NCBI RefSeq assembly: GCF_900091495.1
Contig: NZ_LT607413.1
Location: 1,550,001-1,614,000, forward strand
DNA: 64,000 bases
Direction: 5' to 3'
Source: Micromonospora echinospora
Lineage (GTDB): Bacteria; Actinomycetota; Actinomycetes; Mycobacteriales; Micromonosporaceae
The notes beneath the pieces are model-generated. The model had not been told where the DNA came from. It did not search any database and worked only from the letters and a program-made list of their open reading frames with translations. Position 1 is the first letter of the stretch, and every line of letters begins with the position of its first letter. A program made the position numbers and the translations under genes. This document shows positions 34,007-42,644 of the stretch, piece after piece.

Positions 34007-34366
34007 TCAGGAGCGTTCGCTGATCCGGTCCAGGTGCGCGGCGAGTTCGTCGGTGATCAACAGGTCGGTCCGGATCTGGTCGTGCGGGTACGCGGCCCGC
34101 CCCACCATGTGCGCGGCCACCGGCGCGCTGGCCAGTTGGAACACCCCGACCAGGACGAGGGTGGTGATGTCCACCCCGGTACGCAGTCGCAACGCGCAGC
34201 CGAGCAGGACCAGCAGCAGGCCGAGGACCTGGGGCTTGGCGGCGGCGTGCATCCGGGAGAGCAGGTCGGGGAAGCGGACCAGGGCCACCCCGGCGGCGAG
34301 ACTGAGCAGCGCCCCGGCGATCAGGCAGACCGCAGCGATGGCGTCGAGGACGGCGTCGAGGCTCAC
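34007..34366 (-). CDS. mnhG: Na+/H+ antiporter subunit G
   Basis: 119 residues, normal for MnhG/MrpG. Three membrane helices (AVCLIAGALLSLAAGVALV, PQVLGLLLVLLGCAL, and TTLVLVGVFQLASAPVAAHM) and the family motif RFPDLLSRMHAAAKPQ are visible. The start ATG overlaps the mnhF stop by 4 nt. It is the last gene of the antiporter operon. Confidence 0.95.
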   Translation of the reverse strand: MSLDAVLDAIAAVCLIAGALLSLAAGVALVRFPDLLSRMHAAAKPQVLGLLLVLLGCALRLRTGVDITTLVLVGVFQLASAPVAAHMVGRAAYPHDQIRTDLLITDELAAHLDRISERS

Positions 34367-34626
34367 TTCGGGCTCTTCCGCGCGGCGAAGCGGGCGACAC
34401 TGACCGAGCTGACGAAGCCGAGGATGGCGAGCACCACCAGCACGGGCAGCGCGGTGGCGTCCCGACTGTACGCCGCCTCGGTGGCGATGGCGGCGACGAC
34501 GACGGCCAGTAGCACGTCGGTGGCGACGGCCCGGTCGAGGATGGACGGTCCCCGGATGATCCGGGTCAGGGTCAGCGCGCCGGCCAGGGCGAGCAGGACG
34601 GTGACGGTCACGGCTACGGCGGTCAT
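34363..34626 (-). CDS. mnhF: Na+/H+ antiporter subunit F
   Basis: 87 residues with three membrane helices and the MnhF signature LTRIIRGPSILDRAVATDV, typical of MrpF. It overlaps mnhG by 4 nt and follows mnhE after 11 nt. Subunits E, F and G are small scaffold proteins of the cation/proton antiporter complex. Confidence 0.95.
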   Translation of the reverse strand: MTAVAVTVTVLLALAGALTLTRIIRGPSILDRAVATDVLLAVVVAAIATEAAYSRDATALPVLVVLAILGFVSSVSVARFAARKSPK

Positions 34627-34637
34627 CTCGGTGCCCC

Positions 34638-35258
34638 TTACAGGTCGGCCGGCGGTGACGTGCCGGTGTGGGTGGCTTCGATCATGAGGCGCTGTTCGTC
34701 CTCGGAGCCGACGGCGGCGATGATCCGCTCCTCCAGCTCCAGGACCTCGCGCCGGAACTGCTCGACCTCCTCGATGGTGCGGACGCCGAGCACGTGGATG
34801 TAGAGGGTGCCGGTGGCCCGGTCGACCTCCAGGATGAGGCTGCCCGGCACCAGCGACAGGGCCTCGGCGGTGAGGGTGAGGTTCAGGTCGGTGTTGACCC
34901 GCAGCGGCACGGCGATGATCGCGCTGCGCGGTTCGTGCCCGAACCGGACGGCCAGCCAGGCGATCTGGGCGCTGGCCACCACCAGGTCGTAGAGGAAGCG
35001 GAGCCCGAAGCGGAGCAGCCCCAGCGGGTGCAGCCGCCCGGCGAAGGTCACCGGTGGCAGCGGGAACACGGCCAGCAGCACGGCGGCGACGAGCAGCCCG
35101 CTGATCAGGTTGGCCCAGGTGAAGGTGCCCCAGAGCAGCACCCAGACGGCGACCAGGCCGGTCACCGCGATCACCAGGTTGCGCCGCCGGTCGCGGCGGG
35201 TCAGTGGCGGGTTCGTCGGCTCGATCGGCTGGCCCGGCGTCATCGGATCGGCACTCAC
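34638..35258 (-). CDS. mnhE: Na+/H+ antiporter subunit E
   Basis: 206 residues. Two central membrane helices (LVIAVTGLVAVWVLLWGTF and LISGLLVAAVLLAVFPL) are followed by a cytosolic domain with RVNTDLNLTLTAEALSLVPGS and the LYIHVLGV strand, typical of MrpE. It overlaps mnhD by 4 nt. The C-terminal 40 residues, Glu/Arg-rich, are longer than in Bacillus MrpE, a common feature in actinobacteria. Confidence 0.94.
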   Translation of the reverse strand: MSADPMTPGQPIEPTNPPLTRRDRRRNLVIAVTGLVAVWVLLWGTFTWANLISGLLVAAVLLAVFPLPPVTFAGRLHPLGLLRFGLRFLYDLVVASAQIAWLAVRFGHEPRSAIIAVPLRVNTDLNLTLTAEALSLVPGSLILEVDRATGTLYIHVLGVRTIEEVEQFRREVLELEERIIAAVGSEDEQRLMIEATHTGTSPPADL

Positions 35259-36814
35259 GGCGTCCCCTCCGGGTAGACGGCCTCCACGTACGGCGTACGT
35301 TGCAGCAGGTCGTCGGCGGCGTCGGTGCTGATGTCGAAGAGCGGCCCGGCGACCACGGTCAGGGCCAGCCCGAACACCACCAGGGCGGCGGTCGACCCGA
35401 TCATCAGCTTGGGCAGCATCACGCCCGGCTGCCCGGCGGCCGGGTCCTCGTACGGTTGGTCCGCGTCGTCACGGCCGGTCGCCGTCGGCATGTCCGCGTG
35501 CGGTGCCCGCCAGAAGGCCAGGTTCCACACCCGGGCGATCGCGTAGAGGGTGAGCAGGCTGGTGACCAGACCGGCGGCGACCAACCCCCAGGCCAGCGGC
35601 CCACCGTCGTCGACCCCGGCCTGCACGAGGCCGAGCTTGCCGAGGAAGCCGGAGAAGGGCGGGATGCCGGCGAGGTTGAGCGCGGGTACGAAGAAAAGCA
35701 CCGCGAGCAGCGGGGAGAGCCGGGCCAGCCCGCCGAGCCGGTCCAGGGCCGTGCTGCCGCCCCGCCGCTCGACCAGGCCGGCGGCGAGGAACAGGGTCGT
35801 CTGGATGGTGATGTGGTGCACCACGTAGAAGATCGCGGCGGCCAGGCCGAGCGAGGTGGTCAACCCCACCCCGAACAGCATGTAGCCGATATGGCTGATC
35901 AACGTGAAGGAGAGCAGTCGTTTGATGTCGGACTGGGCGACCGCGCCGAGGATGCCGACCAGCATGGTCAGTCCGGCCACCCAGAGCAGCAGGTCGGCGG
36001 TCCGGCCACCGGGGAAGAGCAGTGTTTCGGTACGGATGGTGGCGTACACGCCGACCTTGGTGAGCAGGCCGGCGAAGACCGCGGTGACCGGGGCGGGCGC
36101 GGTCGGGTAGCTGTCCGGCAGCCACGCCGACAGCGGGAAGACGGCGGCCTTGATGCCGAAGGCGAGCAGCAGCATGCCCTGGAGGACCAGGCGCAGGTCG
36201 TCGGGGAGGGCGTCGAGCCGTTCCACCAGCTGGGCGAGGTTGAGCGTGCCGGTCGCCGAGTAGACCAGCCCGATCGCCACCAGGAAGATCATCGACGACA
36301 GGAGGCTGACCACGACGTACGTGGTGCCGGCCCGGATCCGGGTCTCGGTGCTGCCCAGGGTCAGCAGCACGTAGCTGGCGACCAGCAGGATCTCGAACCC
36401 GACGTAGAGGTTGAACAGGTCACCGGAGAGGAACGCGTTGCACACGCCGGCGGTGAGCACCAGGTACGTGGGGTGGTAGACCGACAGCGGCGTCTCCTCG
36501 TCGCCGTCGGCCATACCCTGCCCGATGGAGTACACCAGCACGCAGAGGGTGACCGAGGCGGAGACGACGAGCATCAGCGCGGCGAGCTGGTCGGCGACCA
36601 GCACGATGCCGAGCGGCGCCACCCAGCCGCCCACCTCGACGACGAGCGGGCCGTCGACGGTGGAACGGATCAGCAGCAGCGCCGAGACCACCACGGTGGC
36701 GGTGAGCACGGTGAGGCTGACCCAGCGCTGGGCACGGGGCCGGCCGGCCAGCATGAGGGTGAGCGCCGCGCCGAGCAGCGGCATCACCACCGGCATCGGG
36801 ACGAGGTGGTTCAT
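35255..36814 (-). CDS. mnhD: Na+/H+ antiporter subunit D
   Basis: 519 residues, about fourteen membrane helices, related to NuoL/M/N. The antiporter core includes the conserved acidic and lysine residues (YVGFEILLVASYVLL; FGIKAAVFPLSAWLPDSYP; LSFTLISHIGYML; HHITIQTTLF). It is one of the two proton-channel-like subunits. The start ATG 36814 overlaps mnhC by 4 nt. Confidence 0.95.
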   Translation of the reverse strand: MNHLVPMPVVMPLLGAALTLMLAGRPRAQRWVSLTVLTATVVVSALLLIRSTVDGPLVVEVGGWVAPLGIVLVADQLAALMLVVSASVTLCVLVYSIGQGMADGDEETPLSVYHPTYLVLTAGVCNAFLSGDLFNLYVGFEILLVASYVLLTLGSTETRIRAGTTYVVVSLLSSMIFLVAIGLVYSATGTLNLAQLVERLDALPDDLRLVLQGMLLLAFGIKAAVFPLSAWLPDSYPTAPAPVTAVFAGLLTKVGVYATIRTETLLFPGGRTADLLLWVAGLTMLVGILGAVAQSDIKRLLSFTLISHIGYMLFGVGLTTSLGLAAAIFYVVHHITIQTTLFLAAGLVERRGGSTALDRLGGLARLSPLLAVLFFVPALNLAGIPPFSGFLGKLGLVQAGVDDGGPLAWGLVAAGLVTSLLTLYAIARVWNLAFWRAPHADMPTATGRDDADQPYEDPAAGQPGVMLPKLMIGSTAALVVFGLALTVVAGPLFDISTDAADDLLQRTPYVEAVYPEGTP

Positions 36815-37272
36815 CCGGCCCTCCCCGCGTCCGCGCCGGAGGGGGCGGGCACCGGATCGTCGTCCTCGCCCGGTTCACCGGCGGTCTGCTCGTCGGCGGT
36901 GCCCGGCCCCTCGTCCCGTTCGGCCAGGTCCATGATTCGGCGGTCCTCCACGTCGTCCTGCACCTCGTCGTGGCCGTTGAGGTGCCAGCTCCGGTAGGAG
37001 AGCGCGAGCAGGAACGCGGTCATGCCGAGGGTGATGACGATGGCGGTGAGCACCATCGCCTGGGGCAGCGGATCACTCATCTCCTCCTCGGGAGTGGTGC
37101 CGACGATCGGCGGCCCGCCGGCCCGGCCCCCGGTGAGCAGGAGCAGGTTGGCGCCGTTGCCGAGCAGGATGACGCCCATCAGCACCCGGGTGAGACTGCG
37201 CTCCAGCAGCAGGGTCACCCCGGCGGCGAAGAGCACGCCGACCACGAGCACGTAGGTGAGGTTCGGGGTCAC
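36811..37272 (-). CDS. mnhC: Na+/H+ antiporter subunit C
   Basis: 153 residues from GTG 37272, which overlaps the mnhA stop (GTGA). It is NuoK-like, with three membrane helices (YVLVVGVLFAAGVTLLL; MGVILLGNGANLLLL; AMVLTAIVITLGMTAFLLAL). A polar acidic tail of about 45 residues (HDEVQDDVEDRRIMDLAE and beyond) extends past the usual end of MnhC. Confidence 0.93.
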   Translation of the reverse strand: MTPNLTYVLVVGVLFAAGVTLLLERSLTRVLMGVILLGNGANLLLLTGGRAGGPPIVGTTPEEEMSDPLPQAMVLTAIVITLGMTAFLLALSYRSWHLNGHDEVQDDVEDRRIMDLAERDEGPGTADEQTAGEPGEDDDPVPAPSGADAGRAG

Positions 37273-40106
37273 ACCAGCTCCTTGTCCCGCACCTCGGCCG
37301 GTACGTCGCTCCGTTCGGTCTCGTGCTGCCGGTCCATCTCCGCGCCGAGGCTGCGCAGGATGTCCAGCACCAGCCCGACCACGATCAGGTACACGCCGAC
37401 GTCGAAGAAGACCGACGTGACGAAGTGCAGGTGACCCACGACCGGCAGGTGGAAGTCCAGCAGGGCGCTCTGGAGGAACTCCCCGCCGAACGGGATCGCG
37501 ACCACCCCGGTGCCCACCGCCACGAACAGCCCCGCGCCGAGCAGCTTGCCCGCGTCGACCGGTGCGGCGCTGTTCAGCTCGGTGCGTCCGCCGGCCAGGT
37601 ACCGCACGGTCAGGGCGAGACCGGCGACCAGGCCGGCGGCGAACCCGCCGCCGGGGGCGTTGTGGCCGGAGAAGAGCAGGTAGATGGAGAAGACCGCGAT
37701 GGCGTGGAAGAGCAGCCGGGTGACCACCTGGAGGATCACCGACTGGCGGCGGGTGGTCGCGCCGGTGGTCAGCCACCGTGGTCGGGACGCCGTCGTGGTC
37801 GTCGCCCCGGGGATGCCGCTGCGCTTGTCCAGGTCACGGGAGCGCCGGAAGATCAGGCTGGCCACGCCGGTGGCGGCCACCACCAGGACGGCGATCTCGC
37901 CCATGGTGTCCCAGGCCCGGATGTCCACCAGGGTCACGTTGACCACGTTCTTGCCGCCGCCGTAGGAGACCGCCTCGTCCGGGAAGCCGACCGAGATCGG
38001 GACGGCCTGCCGGCCGGACGCGGCGACGTACGCCATGCCGGCGGTGACCGCGCCGACGGCGATGCCGAGCCCGATCCGACCGCGCCGGCTGGACCGGATC
38101 GGCCGCTCCGAGAACTTCTCCGGCAGGCGGCGCAGGACCAGCACGAACATCACGATCGTGACGGTCTCCACGAGGAACTGGGTCAGCGCCAGGTCGGGCG
38201 CGCCGTGCAGGACGAAGAGCACCGCGGTGCCGTAGCCGGCGACCCCGACCAGGATCATCGCGGTCAGCCGGCGCAGCGCCCGGGCGGCGGCGATCGCGGC
38301 GACGATCACCACGGCGGCGGCCACCGCCTGGAGCGGGGTGTCCCAGGCCCGGAACGAACCGGACCACGGGCTGCCGGCCAGCAGTGCGCTGCCGGGCAGG
38401 ACGACCAGCACGATCAGGATGACGCCGAGGTAGAACGGGAGCGAACCACGCTGGGTCGCGCCGGTCAGCTCCACCGCCAGCCGGTCCACCCCGTTGACCA
38501 CCCGCTGGTAGCCGGCGGCACCGTCGAACGGCAGCCACGCGCCGGTGCGCAGCCGCCCACGGTGGACCAGCAGGAACAGTCCGGCACCGGCCGCGACGGC
38601 CGCCACCGAGAGCCCGAGCGCGAGCGTCGGCCCGTGCCAGAGCGCCAGATGGTACGGGGTTCCGGTGGTCGGGTAGAGGTCGGCGTACGGGGCGAGCAGC
38701 CGGTCGACGGCCGGTGCGGACACGCCGACGACCAGCCCGGCGGCGGCGAGCAGGGCCGGTCCCGCCAGGAACGGCCAGCCCACCGGGTGCGTCGTCTCGG
38801 TCGTCGGCACCCCGGGCTTGGCGGCGAAGGCGCCCCAGAGGAAGCGCAGCGTGTACGCCACGGTCAGCGCCGAGCCGAGCACGACCCCGGCCAGCACCAC
38901 CCGGTCGGCGACGCCGCCGTGCAGGAACGCCTCGTAGGCGGCCTCCTTGGCGACGAACCCGGCCAGCGGCGGCAGGCCGGCCATGGACGCGGCGGCGAGC
39001 GTGGCGACCACCGCCAGCGCCGGGGAGCGCCGGCCGAGTCCGCTGAGTTCGCGCAGGTCACGGGTGCCGGTGGCGTGGTCGATGATGCCGACCGAGAGGA
39101 ACAGGGTGGCCTTGAACAACGCGTGGGCCAGCACCATCGCCACGCCGGCCAGCGCGGTGTCCCGGGTGCCCGCGCCGAGCACCACCATCAGCAGGCCGAG
39201 CTGGCTGACCGTGCCGTACGCCAGGAGCAGTTTGAGGTCGACCTGGCGCAGCGCCGACCAGGCACCGAGGAAGAGCGTGACCAGACCGGTGGTGAGCAGC
39301 ACCGGCCGCCACGGGGCGACGTCGGCGACCGCCGGGCCCATCAGGGCGACCAGGAACACGCCGGCCTTGACCATGGCCGCGGCGTGCAGGTAGGCGCTGA
39401 CCGGGGTGGGGGCCGCCATCGCGTTGGGCAGCCAGAAGTTGAACGGGAAGATCGCCGACTTGCTCATCGCGCCGAGCAGCACCAGCACCAGCGCCACGGC
39501 CAGGTAACCGCCGTCGGGGAGGTTCCCGGCGATCTCCGACCAGCGGTAGGTGCCGGCGTGCTGGCCGAGCATGATGAACCCGGCGAGCATGGCGAGACCG
39601 CCCAGCGTGGTGACCAGCAGGGCCTGCATGGCCGCCCGACGGCTGGCCCGCTTCGCCGGGTCGTACCCGATGAGCAGGTAGGAGAAGACGGTGGTCAGCT
39701 CCCAGAAGACGTAGAGCAGCAGCAGGTCGTCGGAGACCACCAGACCGAGCATCGCCCCGGCGAAGGCGACGAAGACCGCCGCGAACCGGCCCAGTCCGGG
39801 GTCGTCGGAGCTGAAGTAGTGCGCGCTGTACGCCAGCACCAGCGCGCCGACCCCGCCGACGAGGACGACCAGTAACCAGCCCAGCGCGCCCATCCGCAGG
39901 GCGATCTCCAACCCCAGCCCCGGCACCCAGGGGAAGGTCTCCACCACGGGGGTGCCGGAGCGGACCTGACCGGTGTGGGCGAGTGCCCAGACCAGGGTCG
40001 CGGCCGGCACGGCCGCCACGAGGTAGAGTGCCCGCCGCCCCCAGGTGCGTACCAGCGCCGGGGCGATCACAGCAGCGAGGGCATGGACCGCCACCAGTAC
40101 CAGCAC
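37269..40106 (-). CDS. mnhA: Na+/H+ antiporter subunit A fused to subunit B
   Basis: 945 residues from GTG 40106, with GGGGAGG 4 nt upstream; the frame extends to 40139. The N-terminal part is NuoL-like with YVFWELTTVFSYLLIG, FNFWLPNAMAAPTPVSAYL and AHALFKATLFLSVGIIDH. The C-terminal part (about 770-930) is subunit B: RLLFHAIAVFSIYLLFSGH, NAPGGGFAAGLVAG and FFDVGVYLIVVGLVLDIL. No separate mnhB exists in the operon, so the fusion supplies it. It heads the operon A(B)-C-D-E-F-G, all overlapping or nearly so, which makes one hetero-oligomeric cation/proton antiporter. Confidence 0.94.
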   Translation of the reverse strand: MLVLVAVHALAAVIAPALVRTWGRRALYLVAAVPAATLVWALAHTGQVRSGTPVVETFPWVPGLGLEIALRMGALGWLLVVLVGGVGALVLAYSAHYFSSDDPGLGRFAAVFVAFAGAMLGLVVSDDLLLLYVFWELTTVFSYLLIGYDPAKRASRRAAMQALLVTTLGGLAMLAGFIMLGQHAGTYRWSEIAGNLPDGGYLAVALVLVLLGAMSKSAIFPFNFWLPNAMAAPTPVSAYLHAAAMVKAGVFLVALMGPAVADVAPWRPVLLTTGLVTLFLGAWSALRQVDLKLLLAYGTVSQLGLLMVVLGAGTRDTALAGVAMVLAHALFKATLFLSVGIIDHATGTRDLRELSGLGRRSPALAVVATLAAASMAGLPPLAGFVAKEAAYEAFLHGGVADRVVLAGVVLGSALTVAYTLRFLWGAFAAKPGVPTTETTHPVGWPFLAGPALLAAAGLVVGVSAPAVDRLLAPYADLYPTTGTPYHLALWHGPTLALGLSVAAVAAGAGLFLLVHRGRLRTGAWLPFDGAAGYQRVVNGVDRLAVELTGATQRGSLPFYLGVILIVLVVLPGSALLAGSPWSGSFRAWDTPLQAVAAAVVIVAAIAAARALRRLTAMILVGVAGYGTAVLFVLHGAPDLALTQFLVETVTIVMFVLVLRRLPEKFSERPIRSSRRGRIGLGIAVGAVTAGMAYVAASGRQAVPISVGFPDEAVSYGGGKNVVNVTLVDIRAWDTMGEIAVLVVAATGVASLIFRRSRDLDKRSGIPGATTTTASRPRWLTTGATTRRQSVILQVVTRLLFHAIAVFSIYLLFSGHNAPGGGFAAGLVAGLALTVRYLAGGRTELNSAAPVDAGKLLGAGLFVAVGTGVVAIPFGGEFLQSALLDFHLPVVGHLHFVTSVFFDVGVYLIVVGLVLDILRSLGAEMDRQHETERSDVPAEVRDKELV

Positions 40107-40249
40107 ACGACCTCCCCAAGATCCACCCGGCTTTCCCACAACACTATCCAGGCAGACGGGAAATCAACACGGGTCGTGGGCCACGTCATCGATCAACTAC
40201 GCCACGCGGGCCCGCCCTGACCAGCGGACCTGCTGGGCGCGAGGGGCGG

Positions 40250-41176
40250 TCAGTGCCCTTCCGGGCGGTCCGGGTGCCGGTGCGGCACCCGGGTGTGCGG
40301 GTCGTCACGGTCGATGCGCAGTTCCCGTTCGAGTTCGGCCACGACCGCGCGCAGGTCGTCCAGCCGTTGGCTGATGGCGATCCGGTCCACCTCGTCCGGC
40401 ACGCCGTCGCCGTCTTCGTCGTAGTCCGGGGCGAGCCGCTCGGTCATCTCCAGCCGGCGGGCCTCCTCCATCGAGTTCACGATGACCGCGATCAGGATGT
40501 TGAGCAGCAGGTTCACCGTGATCAGCACGTAGCTGACGTAGTAGAGCAGGGTCCACGGGGAGAGGGCCATGCCCTGCTCGATCAGGTCCGGCAGCGTCTC
40601 CAGGGAGAGCAGCACGAACAGGGTCAGCAGCGAGCGGCCGATGTCCCCGTACTGCTCGGGGTAGGCGTCGGCGAAGATCAGCCAGCCGGCCATGCCGTAG
40701 ACGTAGAGGGTCACCACGGCCAGCGCGAGGAAGCCGCCGACCCCCGGCAGGCTGCGCCACAGCGCGGCGACGATCGTGCGCAGGCCCGGGGAGAAGCGCA
40801 CCAGCCGAACCATCCGGGCGACCCGCACCACCCGCAGCAGCGCGGAGTCGCCGTGCAGGCCGGGCAGGAAGATCGCCGAGATCACCACGAAGTCGAAGAC
40901 GTTCCAGCCGTGCCGGAAGAAGTCCTGCGGGCGGCGGCCGTAGGCGAGCAGCCGGATGACGATCTCGGCGACGAAGGCGATCCGGAAGCACCACTCCAGG
41001 CCGTGCAGGATCGGCCCGGCCACCCCCAGGTGCGGGTACGTCTCGACGCCGAGCACCACCCCGTTGGCGATGATCACGACGACGATGGCGATCTCGAACG
41101 GGCGGGACCGGGCGATCCGACCGCAGCGGTCGGCCAGGCGGGACCGACCGTCCGCCCTGGTGGTGACGCCGCTCAC
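40250..41176 (-). CDS. Single-domain voltage-gated cation channel with Ca-loop-like motif and C-terminal coiled coil
   Basis: 308 residues. Six membrane helices: S4 at about 113-128 with Arg at 115, 118, 121, 124 and 127, pore helix and filter about 183-198, S6 about 210-235. The filter is LSLETLPD, near the TLESW of bacterial sodium channels, with the key Glu193 kept and Trp replaced by Leu. After S6 comes the acidic loop DYDEDGDGVPDEVD (251-264), shaped like a dockerin, thrombospondin-3 or EF-hand calcium loop, and then a coiled coil (about 265-287) of the kind that tetramerises such channels. Ion selectivity cannot be read from the sequence; sodium or calcium is likely. The gene is alone, 22 nt before the SRPBCC gene end. 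Confidence 0.88.
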   Translation of the reverse strand: MSGVTTRADGRSRLADRCGRIARSRPFEIAIVVVIIANGVVLGVETYPHLGVAGPILHGLEWCFRIAFVAEIVIRLLAYGRRPQDFFRHGWNVFDFVVISAIFLPGLHGDSALLRVVRVARMVRLVRFSPGLRTIVAALWRSLPGVGGFLALAVVTLYVYGMAGWLIFADAYPEQYGDIGRSLLTLFVLLSLETLPDLIEQGMALSPWTLLYYVSYVLITVNLLLNILIAVIVNSMEEARRLEMTERLAPDYDEDGDGVPDEVDRIAISQRLDDLRAVVAELERELRIDRDDPHTRVPHRHPDRPEGH

Positions 41177-41198
41177 CGGGCCGCAGCCACCGTGGCGC

Positions 41199-41642
41199 TC
41201 ACCGGGCGCTGTCCCGCTCGGCCTCCCGGCGCAACCCGTCGGCTTCCATGTCGAGGTAGCGGCGGATCAGCCGACCGCCGACGAGGGCGGTGGGCCGGGC
41301 GAACGGTCCGTCCAGCCGCAGCGTGAGGGTGGCCTCGGACCGTCCCGGACCGGTCGGCCGCACCTGGTGGTCGCCGGTGGTGCGGACCCCGGGGCTGGTG
41401 GCCGTCCAGGCGAAGCCGGCCCCGTCGACCCGGGTGACCGTCCAGGTGTTCTCCGGCAGACGGTGCTGCTTGAGCCGGACGGTCTCGCCGACCGTGAGCG
41501 CCCCGGACGCCGGCCGGTCGAGCCGGGCGACGGACGCGTTCCAGCGCGGCCAGCCCGCCACGTCCCGCAGCACCCGGGCGACCTCCTCGGCCGGCGCGGC
41601 GATCTCCACCTTCCGGTGGTACGCGATGCCCAACGTCCTCAC
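41199..41642 (-). CDS. SRPBCC-family protein (polyketide cyclase/dehydrase-like)
   Basis: 147 residues with the START-like fold pattern: RKVEIAAPAEEVARVLRDV at the N-terminus, a central TWTVTRVDG strand, and a long C-terminal helix ending GGRLIRRYLDMEADGLRREAE. Members bind small hydrophobic ligands or act as cyclases. There is no catalytic signature and no cluster partner. It starts at ATG 41642 and runs toward the channel gene, which begins 22 nt past its stop, on the same strand; the two may share a transcript, but no functional link is evident. Confidence 0.85.
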   Translation of the reverse strand: MRTLGIAYHRKVEIAAPAEEVARVLRDVAGWPRWNASVARLDRPASGALTVGETVRLKQHRLPENTWTVTRVDGAGFAWTATSPGVRTTGDHQVRPTGPGRSEATLTLRLDGPFARPTALVGGRLIRRYLDMEADGLRREAERDSAR

Positions 41643-41807
41643 GCCTCCTCCCCGTCCAGGTCAATCATGAACGGTGCTCGCCCCGGCACAGGTCACCGGG
41701 GCGGGAATTCGGATTGGCACGTACCGCCCCCGTGCCTACCCTGCGGACGGGAGACCACCTGCCACCGCACCGGAGCGGCCGGCGCACCGGAGCCGAGGAG
41801 GCGTTCG

Positions 41808-42554
41808 TTGGATCTCGACCGCAGTCACGTCATCCGCGAGGGCGACCTGCGCATCCTCAACCCGTTCGACGCCGGGAAACTGGCCACCCTCGGACAGGCG
41901 ATCCGCCTGCGTCCCGGGATGTCCCTGCTGGACCTGTGCTGCGGCAAGGGTGAGCTGCTCTGCACCTGGGCCCGGGAGCACGGGATCTCCGGCACCGGCG
42001 TCGACATCAGCACCGCCTTCGTCGCCGCCGCCGGGGAGCGCGCCGCCGAGCTGGGGGTGGCCGACCGGGTCCGCTTCGTGCACGGCGACGCCGCCGCGTA
42101 CGTACCCGGGGAACTCGTCGACGTGGCCGCCTGCGTCGGTGCCACCTGGATCGGCGGGGGTGTCCCCGGCACGCTGGAGATCCTGGAACGCGCCCTGCGC
42201 CCCGGCGGGATGCTGCTGGTCGGCGAGCCCTACTGGCGGCGGACGCCCCCGGACCAGGCGACCGTCCAGGGCTGCCACGCCACCTCCCGGGAGGACTTCC
42301 ACGAGCTGCCGGGTCTGGTCGAGCTGTTCGGGCGGTGCGGCTTCGACCTGGTCGAGATGGTCCTCGCCGACCAGGACAGTTGGGACCGGTACGCGGCGGC
42401 GCACTGGCTCAACCTGAGCCGGTGGCTGGACGACAACCCGGACGACGACCTCGCCCCGCAGTTGCGCGCCGAGCTGACCGAGGACCCGGTCCGCCACGTG
42501 CGGTACGTCCGGGAGTACCTGGGCTGGGGGGTCTTCGCGCTGCGCCGCCGCTGA
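41808..42554 (+). CDS. SAM-dependent class I methyltransferase
   Basis: 248 residues from TTG 41808, with GAGGAGG 6 nt upstream, which decides the start. Motif I is LLDLCCGKGELLC, motif II is the acidic end of ISGTGVDIS, and motif post-I includes FVHGDAA. A later segment reads LERALRPGGMLLVGEPYW. The enzyme is small-molecule-like and substrate-free in sequence. It faces the polyprenyl synthase gene, with convergent ends about 90 nt apart. Confidence 0.9.
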   Translation: MDLDRSHVIREGDLRILNPFDAGKLATLGQAIRLRPGMSLLDLCCGKGELLCTWAREHGISGTGVDISTAFVAAAGERAAELGVADRVRFVHGDAAAYVPGELVDVAACVGATWIGGGVPGTLEILERALRPGGMLLVGEPYWRRTPPDQATVQGCHATSREDFHELPGLVELFGRCGFDLVEMVLADQDSWDRYAAAHWLNLSRWLDDNPDDDLAPQLRAELTEDPVRHVRYVREYLGWGVFALRRR

Positions 42555-42644
42555 CCGGACGGCGGGCCGGCAGGGGCGGCGGGCACGCTGCCGCACGTCT
42601 CGCCCGCCCGCGGCCTCGATCGTGTGGGCGACCCCGGTGGGTCG

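Noticed and set aside
42555..42644. Terminator between the methyltransferase and polyprenyl synthase genes
   Set aside because: GC-rich with short complementary pieces but no stem longer than a few base pairs that I trust.
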